DNA from: Luteirhabdus salina
GTDB lineage: Bacteria > Bacteroidota > Bacteroidia > Flavobacteriales > Flavobacteriaceae
Direction of reading: 5' to 3'
Assembly (NCBI GenBank): GCA_025384855.1
Contig: JALAHT010000003.1
Coordinates: 248,001 to 312,000 of the forward strand
Length of the DNA stretch: 64,000 bases
The position numbers and the translations under genes were made by a program. Positions 35,954-45,637 of this stretch are shown one piece after another. The notes beneath the pieces were generated by a model that was not told where the DNA came from, searched no databases, and was given only the letters and a program-made list of their open reading frames with translations. Numbering within the stretch: position 1 is the first letter of the stretch; each line of letters opens with the position of its first letter.

Positions 35954-36493
35954 CTATTTGAGTTTATCGGAATAATACGTTCGTAGCTTTTTGAGTTTCG
36001 GTTCTATAATAAATTGGCAATACGGTTGCGAGGTATGCTGGTTGTAAAAATCGTGATGCTCGGTTTCAGCTTCATAAAAGGCGGTGAAAGCAGCTATTTC
36101 CGTAACTATTGGATTATCAAACACCTTTTGCTTTTCAAGGATTTCTACAAACGATTCAATCTGCTCCTTTTGTTCCACCGAAGTATAATAAATAGCACTT
36201 CGATACTGTGTTCCCACATCATTTCCTTGTTTGTTTAAAGTGGTAGGATCATGTGTGCCAAAAAACACTTCTAACAATTCAGCTAGTTGAATTTTCTCCT
36301 CGTCATATACCACCTTAACAGCTTCCGCGTGACCCGTGCGACCCGTTATTACTTCACGATAGGCTGGATTTTTTATCGTACCGCCAGAAAACCCAGGTAC
36401 GACCTCTTTTACCCCATCCAAGCGTTGAAAGACAGCTTCTGTACACCAAAAACAGCCGCCAGCAAATACTATTTGTTTTATATTTTTATTCAT
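35954..36493 (-). CDS. msrA: peptide-methionine (S)-S-oxide reductase
   Basis: Repairs oxidised methionine in proteins. The 179-aa chain has the catalytic GCFWC motif (Cys14 and Cys17), [12 protein letters not shown], the glycine-proline segment [19 protein letters not shown], and C-terminal [12 protein letters not shown]. No MsrB fusion and no signal peptide, so it is cytosolic. It lies directly upstream of folE. Confidence 0.95.
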   Translation of the reverse strand: MNKNIKQIVFAGGCFWCTEAVFQRLDGVKEVVPGFSGGTIKNPAYREVITGRTGHAEAVKVVYDEEKIQLAELLEVFFGTHDPTTLNKQGNDVGTQYRSAIYYTSVEQKEQIESFVEILEKQKVFDNPIVTEIAAFTAFYEAETEHHDFYNQHTSQPYCQFIIEPKLKKLRTYYSDKLK

Positions 36494-36585
36494 ATCTTAA
36501 ACAAAGTTACGGGTTTAGCAGCCGAAGTAGTTTTTTGTTCCTTTCATTTTAACATTAAATTAGTAAATACAAGCAGTGATACTAG

Positions 36586-36593
36586 TAGTTTTG
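36586..36593 (+). promoter_or_regulatory. -7 box for the DUF5916 gene
   Basis: TAGTTTTG matches TAnnTTTG, 34 bases before the ATG at 36628. No clear -33 TTG is seen. Confidence 0.4.
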
Positions 36594-36627
36594 TCGCGTC
36601 AATTTTTCAACTTCCAACGAACACCAA

Positions 36628-39054
36628 ATGTTTTTTAAGAACAGCCTCTATCTCTTTTTTTTGGTAGGAATTATTTCCTTTGGTCAATCTGAAAGATCCC
36701 TAACCGCCATCCGAACGGAGAATCCCCCAGTCATCGACGGACTTTTAAACGATGAAGTGTGGGTAGGCATGCAAGGTAGTGAAGGATTTTTTATGTACGA
36801 GCCAGGGAACGAAGGAACCATTTCCGAAGCGTACACCACAAAGGTAAAGTTGGCCTACGATGATAATGCAGTGTATGTGGCAGCATATATGGCACACCCC
36901 TACCCTTCGGAAATTAAGCGTCAGTTTTCACAGCGCGATGATGTTTTTGTTCAGGCTGATCATTTTGCTATTGCATTGAATACTTATAACGACGGCATTA
37001 ATGAAACGCGATTTTTTGTGACTAGCGCTGGAGCTATAGGCGATTCGAAAGTGAGTTTGGGTCGACAGGATTTTAGTTACGATGTAGTTTTCGATGCTCG
37101 GATATCTTTCGATGACAAAGGTTGGTATGCCGAATATAAGATACCCTATAATGCCTTACGCTTTCCCGAAACGGAAGTACAGGATTGGAGTGTAAACTTT
37201 TATCGTCGGTTAATTAATGAAAATGAAACACACACCTGGAGCTTTATCGATCGTTCCCAGGCTCGTGAAACACAATACAATGGTGAAGTGTTGGGAGTGA
37301 AAGGAATTAATCCGCCTATTCGTTTAAGCTTCTTTCCCTTCGGACAAGCATCTGTATCGAATTTCGATGGTGAAACGGATGCGGAGATTAGTGCCGGAAT
37401 GGATCTGAAGTATGGGTTAAGCGATAGTTTTACGCTGGACGCAACCTTGGTGCCCGATTTTGGCCAGGCAGCTTTCGATAACGTTCGACTGAATTTAGGA
37501 CCTTTTGAACAGACATTTGGTGAAAACCGACAGTTCTTTATTGAAGGTACCGAACTTTTTGATCGTGGCGGATTGTTTTTTTCTAGACGTATCGGTAACG
37601 GACCTTCCTACACTCCTTCCGATAAATTACGCGACAATGAAATCATTTCAAACACACCCGAAAAGGTGAATTTGTTGAATGCGTTGAAGATTTCCGGTAG
37701 AACCAAAAATGAACTTGGCCTCGGCTTCTTAAATGCCATAACCGAACAAACCTACGTTACCATTCGCGATACCCTTACCGGCGAAAGACGTGAGGTGTTG
37801 GCGGAACCTGTGGCGAATTATAATATTGTGGTAATGGACCAGCAGTTCAATAAGAACTCGTCTATTTCAATAGTTAACACCAATGTTATACGTGATGGCG
37901 GTTTTCGCGATGCAAATGCCTCGGCTTTTGTTTTCAATGTTACCGACACCCAAAACCGATATAACGTATCCGGACGAGCGTTGATGAGCTACGTAAATCC
38001 GAAAGCTGAAAATAGTTATTTGGGCTTTCGGTCAGAATTTGATCTTTCACGCATCAAGGGGAATTTCCGTTGGCGCATCGGTCACGACTTCGCCAACACC
38101 ACGTTCGACATAAATGACCTTGGGTTGGTCTTTCGTAACAATTTTAACGATTTCGTAGCAGGTATTTCGTACGAAACTTTTGAGCCGACCAAACGTTTTA
38201 ATAAAATGCGCTTTACGCTTACCGGACGGCATCAACGCCTCTATAAGCCTAATGTGAAGACAGCAAATATTTTGGAAACTAGCGTTTTCTTTGTGAAACC
38301 TTCTCGATTCGCATTCGGAGGAAATATGAATTACGTCAGCGATAATGATGATTATTTTGAGCCTCGACTTCCAGGTCGTTTCGTAACCTTCAACCAAAAT
38401 CTTGGCGGGCGTGTTTGGGTATCGTCAGATTATAGGAGAAAGTTTGCTTATGACGCCGGTATCGGATATCGTTCCTATTTTGAAGATCCGCAGCGGGATT
38501 TTTTTTTCGATATTTCACCGCGATTCCGATTCTCCAACAATCTATTGGTAGTATGGCGAAGCGATTTTTCATTTCGAAACAAAAACTTCGGGTATATAGA
38601 CGATGATGGTGAAAACGTATTTTTGGGACAGCGAAACGTTTCAGAAATTGAAAACAGCGTAACGGCAAGCTATAACTTCGATGCGTTTAAGGCATTGGAT
38701 TTACGTTTCCGGAATTTTTGGAGTGCTGCCGATTATCGAGAAGAAACCTTCTTCATTCTGAGGGATGATGGAACACGCGATCTGTTTGCGTACGATACTT
38801 CAGAAAATGATCCCAATCGAAACTTCAACATTTGGAACTTAGATATTAGTTTTAGGTGGCGATTCGCGCCAGGAAGTGAAGCAACCTTGCTGTACCGAAA
38901 TCAGCTTTTCAACCAAGACAACGCTTCAGAATTGGCCTACAGTGAAAGCTTGGAGCAATTGTTCAAACAACCGATGCAAAACACACTATCGCTACGGATT
39001 ACCTATTTCTTGGATGTAAGTACCGTTCGATCATTATTTCACGCAACAAGTTAA
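36628..39054 (+). CDS. DUF5916-type outer-membrane protein with CBM9-like domain
   Basis: The 808-aa protein has a signal peptide (MFFKNSLYLFFLVGIISFGQ). Its N-terminal beta-sandwich resembles carbohydrate-binding module 9 (ENPPVIDGLLNDEVWVGM... FSQRDDVFVQADHFAIALNTYNDG). A long C-terminal beta-barrel follows, DUF5916-like, with repeated aromatic-ended strands (FGENRQFFIEGTELFDRGGLFFSRRIG, then strands such as FRFSNNLLVVWRSDFSFR). It is likely an outer-membrane protein binding glycans or peptides; the substrate is unknown. The length fits the family. Confidence 0.85.
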   Translation: MFFKNSLYLFFLVGIISFGQSERSLTAIRTENPPVIDGLLNDEVWVGMQGSEGFFMYEPGNEGTISEAYTTKVKLAYDDNAVYVAAYMAHPYPSEIKRQFSQRDDVFVQADHFAIALNTYNDGINETRFFVTSAGAIGDSKVSLGRQDFSYDVVFDARISFDDKGWYAEYKIPYNALRFPETEVQDWSVNFYRRLINENETHTWSFIDRSQARETQYNGEVLGVKGINPPIRLSFFPFGQASVSNFDGETDAEISAGMDLKYGLSDSFTLDATLVPDFGQAAFDNVRLNLGPFEQTFGENRQFFIEGTELFDRGGLFFSRRIGNGPSYTPSDKLRDNEIISNTPEKVNLLNALKISGRTKNELGLGFLNAITEQTYVTIRDTLTGERREVLAEPVANYNIVVMDQQFNKNSSISIVNTNVIRDGGFRDANASAFVFNVTDTQNRYNVSGRALMSYVNPKAENSYLGFRSEFDLSRIKGNFRWRIGHDFANTTFDINDLGLVFRNNFNDFVAGISYETFEPTKRFNKMRFTLTGRHQRLYKPNVKTANILETSVFFVKPSRFAFGGNMNYVSDNDDYFEPRLPGRFVTFNQNLGGRVWVSSDYRRKFAYDAGIGYRSYFEDPQRDFFFDISPRFRFSNNLLVVWRSDFSFRNKNFGYIDDDGENVFLGQRNVSEIENSVTASYNFDAFKALDLRFRNFWSAADYREETFFILRDDGTRDLFAYDTSENDPNRNFNIWNLDISFRWRFAPGSEATLLYRNQLFNQDNASELAYSESLEQLFKQPMQNTLSLRITYFLDVSTVRSLFHATS

Positions 39055-39094
39055 GTTTAATTGAGTAGTTTTGCGTGACGTAAAAAAGAATGGA

Positions 39095-39769
39095 ATGATT
39101 CGCGCCAACAATATCCACAAATACTATGACGAGCTTCACGTATTGAAAGGAGTTCACCTCGATGTTCAACAGAAGGAAATCGTTTCTATCGTGGGTGCTT
39201 CCGGTGCGGGAAAAACGACCCTGCTTCAAATTCTGGGCACCTTGGATTCTTTTGAAAAAAGTTCGGGAAATCTTCATATAAACAATACCGATGTTTCAGC
39301 ATTGAAAGGAAAGGAATTGGCGAAGTTCAGAAACGAAAACCTTGGCTTTATCTTTCAGTTTCACCAACTATTACCTGAATTTACAGCCATAGAGAATATC
39401 TGTATTCCAGCCTTTATCAAAAAAACGCCCAAACAAGAAGCCGAAAAACGCGCAAAGGAACTGTTATCCTTCTTAGGGCTCTCCCATCGGGAATCGCATA
39501 AGCCGAATGAGCTTTCGGGCGGTGAACAACAGCGTGTTGCCGTTGCAAGAGCGTTGATTAACAACCCATCCATTATTTTGGCGGACGAGCCTAGCGGAAA
39601 CCTCGATACCGAAAGCGCAGAAAATCTTCACAATCTGTTCTTCAAGTTGCGAGATGAATTCGGTCAGACCTTCGTCATTGTAACCCATAATGAAGAACTA
39701 GCCGATATGGCCGATCGTAAACTTGAAATGCAAGACGGCATCATCATCGGACAAAAGGAACTGGTTTAA
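39095..39769 (+). CDS. LolD-type ABC transporter ATP-binding protein
   Basis: The 224-aa ATPase has Walker [11 protein letters not shown] (about 35-44), a Q-loop [17 protein letters not shown], signature [15 protein letters not shown], Walker [14 protein letters not shown] and H-loop VIVTHNEEL. Its length and EFTA.ENI pattern fit the LolD/MacB group that powers lipoprotein release or mechanotransmission systems. No matching LolC/E permease is in the window. The ATG at 39095 is chosen over a TTG at 39071, which lies in a TAGTTTTG -7 box (39066-39073). Confidence 0.87.
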   Translation: MIRANNIHKYYDELHVLKGVHLDVQQKEIVSIVGASGAGKTTLLQILGTLDSFEKSSGNLHINNTDVSALKGKELAKFRNENLGFIFQFHQLLPEFTAIENICIPAFIKKTPKQEAEKRAKELLSFLGLSHRESHKPNELSGGEQQRVAVARALINNPSIILADEPSGNLDTESAENLHNLFFKLRDEFGQTFVIVTHNEELADMADRKLEMQDGIIIGQKELV

Positions 39770-39802
39770 TATTATTGATAAATCTTGATTTTAAAATCTA
39801 GA

Positions 39803-39836
39803 AAGTCTCCCCTTGAGGGGAAATTTAGAGGGGTGT
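39803..39836. repeat. short dispersed intergenic repeat (CCCCTTGAGGGG type)
   Basis: AGTCTCCCCTTGAGGGG followed by AAATTTAGAGGGG has palindromic CCCCTTGAGGGG and a second GAGGGG. I recall such elements scattered between genes in many Bacteroidota. It lies between the LolD-type gene and the TIGR02757 gene. Confidence 0.5.
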
Positions 39837-39896
39837 AATTAATCGGAAAGAATTTTAACAAAATTAAGTTGCGCCCCCACACTAAAAATAAGAAGC

Positions 39897-40664
39897 ATGA
39901 CCAAAACGGAATTGAAGGAATTTTTGGATGAAAAGGCACACTATTACAATCGACCAAAATTTCTAGAAACCGATCCCATACAGATTCCGCACCGCTTCAC
40001 CCATAAAGAGGATATTGAAATTGCTGGTTTTCTGACGGCTACTATCGCTTGGGGCAATCGCAAGAGCATCATCAACAATGCGACCTCGCTAATGGAGCGA
40101 ATGGGGAATAGTCCATACGACTTCACTCTTTCGCATTCAGATGAACAATTGGAAAGCGCTATGAATGGCTTCGTTCATCGAACTTTTAATGAAAACGATG
40201 CCAAGTACTTCATCAAAGCGCTGAAAAGCATCTATCTAAAACATGGTGGAATGGAAGCTGTCTTCGCTTCTGATTCGTCTGACGGTTCCCTGCAAACTGC
40301 CATTCATTCTTTTAAAAAGGTTTTTTTTGAATTACCTCATGAAAAAAGAACAGAAAAGCATGTAAGTGATCCGCTTAAGGGCTCGGCAGCGAAACGCATC
40401 AATATGTTTTTACGGTGGATGGTAAGAAACGACAATATGGGTGTCGATTTCGGTATTTGGAAACAGCTCTCCCCTTCCCAGCTTTCTTGTCCGTTGGACG
40501 TTCACAGTGGGAATGTTGCCAGAAAGCTCAAGCTGTTGAAAAGAAAGCAAAACGATGCCAAAGCCCTTCAGGAACTAGATCGCTCGTTACGGAAATTAGA
40601 TTCGTTAGACCCTGTAAAATATGACTTTGCGTTATTCGGATTAGGCGTTTTTGAAAATTTCTAA
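39897..40664 (+). CDS. TIGR02757 family protein
   Basis: The 255-aa protein has AHYYNRPKFLETDPIQIPHRFTHKEDIEIAGFLTATIAWGNRKSI near its start (given in pieces), a central KAKSIYLKHGGMEAVF segment, then RINMFLRWMVRNDNMGVDFGIW. It finishes with the Pro/His segment CPLDVHSGNVARKL and DPVKYDFALFGLGVFE. This is the conserved TIGR02757/DUF2400 family, of unknown function though resembling HhH DNA glycosylase folds. The Asp in PLDVHSG aligns with the glycosylase catalytic Asp pattern, which is an inference. Confidence 0.87.
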   Translation: MTKTELKEFLDEKAHYYNRPKFLETDPIQIPHRFTHKEDIEIAGFLTATIAWGNRKSIINNATSLMERMGNSPYDFTLSHSDEQLESAMNGFVHRTFNENDAKYFIKALKSIYLKHGGMEAVFASDSSDGSLQTAIHSFKKVFFELPHEKRTEKHVSDPLKGSAAKRINMFLRWMVRNDNMGVDFGIWKQLSPSQLSCPLDVHSGNVARKLKLLKRKQNDAKALQELDRSLRKLDSLDPVKYDFALFGLGVFENF

Positions 40665-40774
40665 AGGAAAAGCTCCGATTTACCCAATAAGCTGTTGTAG
40701 TGCAGTTTTCATTTATTATCTTTAAAAATTATTAATCAACTAAACGGCGTTTACCGCCATAGGAGAATTTTTTA

Positions 40775-41980
40775 TTGAAAGCACCAGGTATCCCTGCTAA
40801 TGAGCAGGAACGATTGGAAGCCGTTCGGGAGTATAATTTGCTAGATACGCTACCGGAGGAGGATTATGATATAATTACGAAATTAACAGCAAGTATTTGC
40901 GATACGCCTATTTCACTCATATCCTTGATGGATGTAGATCGGCAATTCCTAAAATCGCATCACGGTGTACCCTTTACCGAAACACCACGCGATATTTCAT
41001 TTTGTGGGCATACGATTGTCAGCTCAGATAATATTTTTATTATTGAAGATGCTCGTATAGATGAACGATTTCATGATAATCCACTTGTAACAGAACAAAA
41101 TGCGGTATTCTATGCTGGTGTGCCGTTAGTGAATCCCAACGGATATATTTTAGGTACTCTATGTATTTTGGACACGAAACCTCGTAATTTAACTGAAGTT
41201 CAAAAGGAAGCGCTAATAGCATTATCCCGCCAGACAATAAATCTTTTCGAATTACGAAAACAGAATATCGAACTGAGGGAGCTACAGGAAGAATTGAAGT
41301 TTCGCAACAATGAGCTGAAGAACTTTGCTGGCGTCGTTTCGCATGATATGAAAATGCCGTTGGCAAATATGATCGTGACGGCGGATATTTTAAAGAAGAA
41401 GTACGGTTCAGAGTTGGATGAACAGGCAGCGGAATATATTTCTTATTTAAAGGATTCTTCCTTCACCTTAAGTGAATATATTGAAGGCTTGTTGCAGCAT
41501 TACGAAAGCGAAAGAACAGCTTCCAAACAATATGAGAAGTTCGATATTCAGCAGCTTTTAGAGGAAATTGTCGAGTTGTTGAATATCAATTTAGATTGTG
41601 AAATTCATTTTCCTGAAGAAAACATTGAAATCGTTTGCAACCGCGTGGCGTTAGAGCAGATTTTCCTGAATCTAATCGGCAATAGCTTGAAATATAATGA
41701 TAAGGATAAGATTGAAATTATAATCGACTGTCAACGCAAAGATAATCTCTATGAATTTACCATTCAGGATAATGGTATGGGCATTCCCGAAGATAAAATA
41801 AACGACATTTTCAATTTATTTTCAATTGTTGGAAACCTTGACAGGCATGGAAAAAAAGGAAATGGAATCGGATTATCTACTGTAAAGCGCATCATCAATA
41901 ACTTAGGAGGCACCATTGAAGTAGATTCGACCGTTGGGCAAGGCACTACCTTTACCTTCACCATTTTACAGGAGTCCTAA
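40775..41980 (+). CDS. GAF-domain sensor histidine kinase (TTG start)
   Basis: The 401-aa cytosolic kinase has an N-terminal GAF domain (about 25-160; RLEAVREYNLLDTLPEEDYD, ISFCGHTIVSSD, YILGTLCILD), a coiled coil (160-185), and a HisKA domain with phospho-acceptor His190 in VVSHDMKMPLA. The HATPase has N box NLIGNSLKYND, G1 DNGMGIPED and G2 GNGIGLSTV. The start must be the TTG at 40775: an in-frame stop lies 15 bases upstream, and the next Met is 50 residues inside the GAF domain. An AGGAG at 40761 is unusual for this lineage. No response regulator is adjacent. Confidence 0.88.
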   Translation: MKAPGIPANEQERLEAVREYNLLDTLPEEDYDIITKLTASICDTPISLISLMDVDRQFLKSHHGVPFTETPRDISFCGHTIVSSDNIFIIEDARIDERFHDNPLVTEQNAVFYAGVPLVNPNGYILGTLCILDTKPRNLTEVQKEALIALSRQTINLFELRKQNIELRELQEELKFRNNELKNFAGVVSHDMKMPLANMIVTADILKKKYGSELDEQAAEYISYLKDSSFTLSEYIEGLLQHYESERTASKQYEKFDIQQLLEEIVELLNINLDCEIHFPEENIEIVCNRVALEQIFLNLIGNSLKYNDKDKIEIIIDCQRKDNLYEFTIQDNGMGIPEDKINDIFNLFSIVGNLDRHGKKGNGIGLSTVKRIINNLGGTIEVDSTVGQGTTFTFTILQES

Positions 41981-42034
41981 CCAATTCAATATAAGAATAC
42001 CTTCCCTTCCTCGTTTATATTGAAGTTCATTTCA

Positions 42035-42042
42035 TATCTTTG
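42035..42042 (+). promoter_or_regulatory. -7 box for the BatA-like gene
   Basis: TATCTTTG matches TAnnTTTG, 18 bases before the ATG at 42060. The TTG at 42051 in the short leader is a less likely start. Confidence 0.45.
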
Positions 42043-42059
42043 ACCAATTATTGAACGGA

Positions 42060-44018
42060 ATGCAGTTTAAACACCCCGAACTTCTCTACGCCCTATTCGC
42101 ACTGCTGATACCGATTCTTATTCATTTATTTCAACTACGGCGATTTCAGAAAACGGAATTTACCAATGTGGCTTTCCTGAAGCGGATTTCACTTCAGACA
42201 CGAAAAAGTTCACAACTAAAAAAGTGGCTGACCCTTTTCCTTCGACTTGCAGCCTTGGCCTGTATCATCATCGCTTTTGCGCAACCGTACCAAGCGTCAG
42301 ACATTGCGTTGGACACCGAGAAGGAAACCGTTTTGTATTTGGACAATTCTTTCAGCATGCAAGCAAAAGGAAGCAGTGGAGCTTTATTACAAAGAAGTAT
42401 CAATCAGTTGATGGACCGCGACATCAATGCCAATAAATTTAGTTGGTTCACCAATACCGAAACCTATAAGGAAGAAAGCCCTGCCGATTTTCGTGAGAAA
42501 TTACGGGCTGTCGATTATACGTCATCCCAATTATCGCTTCCAGAGGTTTTGGTAAAGGCACAGCAACTTTTTTCAGGGAATAGTGGGGTAAAGCGATTGA
42601 TAATCATATCCGATTTACAGGCTCGTGAGGCACTTCCAGAAGTTCCTTCCGATATACAACTGGATGTTATTTCCCTTCAACCTGAGAATAGATCGAACAT
42701 TGCCATCGATACCGCTTTTATCGAATCTAGAACAGTGGATGAAGCCGAAATAAAGGTTGTTGTTTCCGGCCAGGAAAACAATACCGATGACATTCCTGTT
42801 TCGTTGTTTCAAGGGGAAACCCTCATTGCCAAAAGCGCTGTCGATTTATCAACTGCGAGAACTGCCGAAGTATTGTTCACCCTTCCAATTTCTAACGGAT
42901 TTCAAGGCTCTATCCAAGTTTCGGAACCAAATATGCCCTTTGACAATACGCTCTACCTGAACATCAATAAACCAGAAAAAATAAAGGTGATGAGCATCAA
43001 TGAAGGCGATGCCAGTTTCTTACAGCGCCTATTTGAAGTGCCCGAATGTGAGTACATTCAGCAAGAAGCATCCTTTTTGAACTACAATGAAATACCCAAC
43101 CAGAATTTAATCATTCTTAATGGGTTAAAGACTATTCGGAATGCGCTACAGCCGGCCCTCGTTTCCTTTGCTGAAAATGGTGGAAGTGTAGCAATTATTC
43201 CTGGGAATGAAAGCGATAGGATTAGTTATAACTCATTATTGCAGCAATTACGCCTTCCTATTTTAAGTGAAATCGCCACTGAAGAGAAAAAAGTGACCAA
43301 CATCCAATTTTCGCATCCACTATATGAAAATGTATTTGAAAAGGAGGTCGTCAACTTTCAATATCCTACGGTTCGGTCGCATTACAACCTTGCATCCGCT
43401 GGAGCCTCAACCGCTTTGACATTTTCTGATGGTAGCCCATTTTTGGTCCAATCGGGGAATTCTTACTTGTTTTCAGCAGCTTTCACTCAAGAGAACACCA
43501 ACTTCAAAAGTTCACCCCTTATAGTGCCTACCTTTTTCAATATGGCGCAGCAAAGCTTGTCGTTGCCGACGATGTATGCTGAAATCGGTATTCAGAATAC
43601 ATTCGACATTCCCGTTTCGCTTCAACAGGATGAAATCGTTAAAGTTCAAGGAGTTGAAGGAATATTTATTCCCCTTCAACAGAGCAAAGCGAACAAAGTG
43701 GTGGTTACAACGACCGATCAGCCTTCCGATGCTGGAACCTACAGGGTGTTGAACAAAGATGAAACTATTCAATATTTGAGTTATAACTACAGCCGTTCCG
43801 AAGGAAAACTTCAGTATGCCAATGTAGACGATTGGAATGGAGCAATGAATTTTTCAAGTATCGACGAACTGTTTTCCGCTATTGCGAAAGAGAACGATGT
43901 GCAACAGTTTTGGAAATGGTTTGTTATTTTTGCGAGTGCCTTTTTGTTGGCTGAAATGTTGGTATTAAAATATTATAAGGATCGAAAGATTCGGAACCTA
44001 AAACCTGAATCCGTTTAA
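42060..44018 (+). CDS. BatA-domain membrane protein
   Basis: The 652-aa protein begins with the BatA signature (HPELLYALFALLIPILIHLFQLRRFQKTEFTNVAFLKRI), with TM1 near residues 8-28 and a second helix at about 58-78 (LFLRLAALACIIIAFAQ). A von Willebrand-like domain has LYLDNSFSMQAKGSSG (a DxSxS-type metal site, altered as DNSFS). Extracytoplasmic beta-rich domains follow, with a C-terminal helix around WFVIFASAFLLAEMLVLKYYK. Related Bat proteins relate to stress tolerance; here no BatB/C/D genes are nearby. The dihydroorotase-like gene follows 12 bases later. Confidence 0.85.
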   Translation: MQFKHPELLYALFALLIPILIHLFQLRRFQKTEFTNVAFLKRISLQTRKSSQLKKWLTLFLRLAALACIIIAFAQPYQASDIALDTEKETVLYLDNSFSMQAKGSSGALLQRSINQLMDRDINANKFSWFTNTETYKEESPADFREKLRAVDYTSSQLSLPEVLVKAQQLFSGNSGVKRLIIISDLQAREALPEVPSDIQLDVISLQPENRSNIAIDTAFIESRTVDEAEIKVVVSGQENNTDDIPVSLFQGETLIAKSAVDLSTARTAEVLFTLPISNGFQGSIQVSEPNMPFDNTLYLNINKPEKIKVMSINEGDASFLQRLFEVPECEYIQQEASFLNYNEIPNQNLIILNGLKTIRNALQPALVSFAENGGSVAIIPGNESDRISYNSLLQQLRLPILSEIATEEKKVTNIQFSHPLYENVFEKEVVNFQYPTVRSHYNLASAGASTALTFSDGSPFLVQSGNSYLFSAAFTQENTNFKSSPLIVPTFFNMAQQSLSLPTMYAEIGIQNTFDIPVSLQQDEIVKVQGVEGIFIPLQQSKANKVVVTTTDQPSDAGTYRVLNKDETIQYLSYNYSRSEGKLQYANVDDWNGAMNFSSIDELFSAIAKENDVQQFWKWFVIFASAFLLAEMLVLKYYKDRKIRNLKPESV

Positions 44019-44030
44019 CACTTCCCTCCT

Positions 44031-45287
44031 ATGGAACTACTTCTAAGAGCCGCAACCATCATCGACCCAAGTAGCAAGCATCATGCTAAGAAACGCGATG
44101 TTCGTATTAAGAACGGTACTATTACCGAGGTAAAGGCATCTATTAAGGACGTAGGTAATGCCAAGGAAATTAAACTTCCCGACTTACATATTTCCAAAGG
44201 CTGGTTCGATAGCAGTGTCAGTTTTGGGGAACCGGGCTATGAAGAACGGGAAACGATTGCAAATGGACTGGAAACCGCTGCTCTAAGTGGCTTCGCAAAT
44301 GTTGCGTTGAATTCGAATGTACTCCCTGTGACCGATAGTAAGTCGCATGTAAAGTTTCTACGTTCCCAAGCCGAAAACCATGCTGTACATCTTCATCCAG
44401 TAGGTGCACTTACAGCGAAGAGTGAAGGAACTGATCTGGCCGAATTGTACGATATGCATTCGCATGGCGCTATTAGCTTCTACGATTATAAGAAGCCGAT
44501 TAGCGATGCCAATGTGTTGAAGCTGGCGTTATTGTATAGTCAGAAATTCAATGGCATTGTACAATCCTTTCCATTCGAGCGCTCTGTTTCACGAAATGGC
44601 GTTATGAACGAAGGAATAGTCAGCACCATGCTTGGATTAAAGGGAATACCTTCTTTTTCAGAAGAACTTCAGATTGCTCGTGACCTCTATATATTGGAAT
44701 ATACAGGCGGACACCTTCATATTCCGACCATTTCAACCAAAGAATCGGTAAAGCTTATAAAGGAGGCTAAAAAGAAAGGATTAAAGGTAAGCTGTAGTGT
44801 TGCGGTGGAAAACTTGCTGTTGACGGATGACATGTTAGAGGAGTTCGATACGCGGTACAAATTGCTACCACCACTGCGTACCGAGGACGATGTAAAAGCA
44901 CTTCGGAAAGCGGTAAAAGATGGAACCATCGATATGGTTACCAGCGACCACAACCCCATCGATATTGAACTAAAGAAAACTGAGTTCGACCACGCTGCTT
45001 ATGGTAGTATCGGATTGGAAAGCTGTTTCGGTGCCTTGAATACGATATTTGATTTGGAAACCACTGTGAAGATGCTTACTAATGGCAGTGACGTTTTTCT
45101 TCAGCAGAGCGATCCGATTGAGGAAGGAAATAAAGCGACCCTTACTTTATTCATGTCCAACGAAACTTGGACCTTCACCAAGGACGATATCATATCGACC
45201 TCCCAAAACGCCTCTTTCTTACATCAAAAAATGAAAGGACGTGCATACGGAATCTATTCGAATAAAAAACTGAAATTGAACGACTAA
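44031..45287 (+). CDS. dihydroorotase-like protein lacking metal ligands (PyrC'-like)
   Basis: The 418-aa protein follows the type I dihydroorotase/allantoinase fold: N-terminal LLLRAATIIDP, GEPGYEERETIANGLETAALSGFANVA, HPVGALTAKSEG, GVMNEGIVSTMLGLKGIPSFSEE, STKESVKLI and TSDHNP. Catalytic metal ligands are missing. The HxH of the usual HVHFREPG is SVSFGEPG (Ser62, Ser64), the next His region reads QSFPFE, and the later His of LHxxHxST is Thr233 (LHIPTIST). Asp152 and Asp306 remain. It is therefore probably a catalytically dead subunit, like the PyrC' partners of aspartate carbamoyltransferase, not the pathway dihydroorotase. The start overlaps nothing; the next gene begins on its stop. Confidence 0.85.
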   Translation: MELLLRAATIIDPSSKHHAKKRDVRIKNGTITEVKASIKDVGNAKEIKLPDLHISKGWFDSSVSFGEPGYEERETIANGLETAALSGFANVALNSNVLPVTDSKSHVKFLRSQAENHAVHLHPVGALTAKSEGTDLAELYDMHSHGAISFYDYKKPISDANVLKLALLYSQKFNGIVQSFPFERSVSRNGVMNEGIVSTMLGLKGIPSFSEELQIARDLYILEYTGGHLHIPTISTKESVKLIKEAKKKGLKVSCSVAVENLLLTDDMLEEFDTRYKLLPPLRTEDDVKALRKAVKDGTIDMVTSDHNPIDIELKKTEFDHAAYGSIGLESCFGALNTIFDLETTVKMLTNGSDVFLQQSDPIEEGNKATLTLFMSNETWTFTKDDIISTSQNASFLHQKMKGRAYGIYSNKKLKLND

Positions 45288-45595
45288 TGTGGCAACCATC
45301 GGCAAAGACCAAAGCGATTATAGCCTATCTAACCTTTATTGGATTGATAGTTGCTTTTTTCGTGAATCGTGAAGACAAGCATGCCTTTGCAACCTGGCAT
45401 ATCAAGAATATGTTCGGATTGTTACTTTTGCTGATTGTCTCATTGGCGCTTCAAGACTATTATATCGGCTTCATCATCTATTGGTTTGCTGTTGGATTAT
45501 GGGCCTTTTGTTTCTTAATGGCTATTCTGGGAAAAAGACAAGGCATTCCATTCTTCAGTGAGAAGTTTCAGCAGTGGTTTACGTTTTTAGATTAG
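45287..45595 (+). CDS. small membrane protein, DUF4870-like (copy 1)
   Basis: 102 aa with three hydrophobic segments (AIIAYLTFIGLIVAFFV, NMFGLLLLLIVSLALQ, IIYWFAVGLWAFCFLMAIL) and the family points AIIAYLTFIG, HAFATWHIKNMFGL and a C-terminal GIPFFSEKFQQWF. It overlaps the preceding stop codon by one base. It is a homologue of the next gene (HIRQSLGL vs HIKNMFGL, E-Y-Q-KWF vs F-QQWF), so the two arose by duplication. No function known. Confidence 0.75.
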   Translation: MWQPSAKTKAIIAYLTFIGLIVAFFVNREDKHAFATWHIKNMFGLLLLLIVSLALQDYYIGFIIYWFAVGLWAFCFLMAILGKRQGIPFFSEKFQQWFTFLD

Positions 45596-45637
45596 TTTTC
45601 TATCTTTAGAAATAGAATGTATTTAACCCATTCGACT

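Noticed and set aside
38047-38668. Two minus-strand frames inside the DUF5916 gene
   Set aside because: They are shadows of the long plus-strand coding frame.
44717-44959. 80-codon minus-strand frame in the dihydroorotase-like gene
   Set aside because: Antisense shadow without start context or known product.
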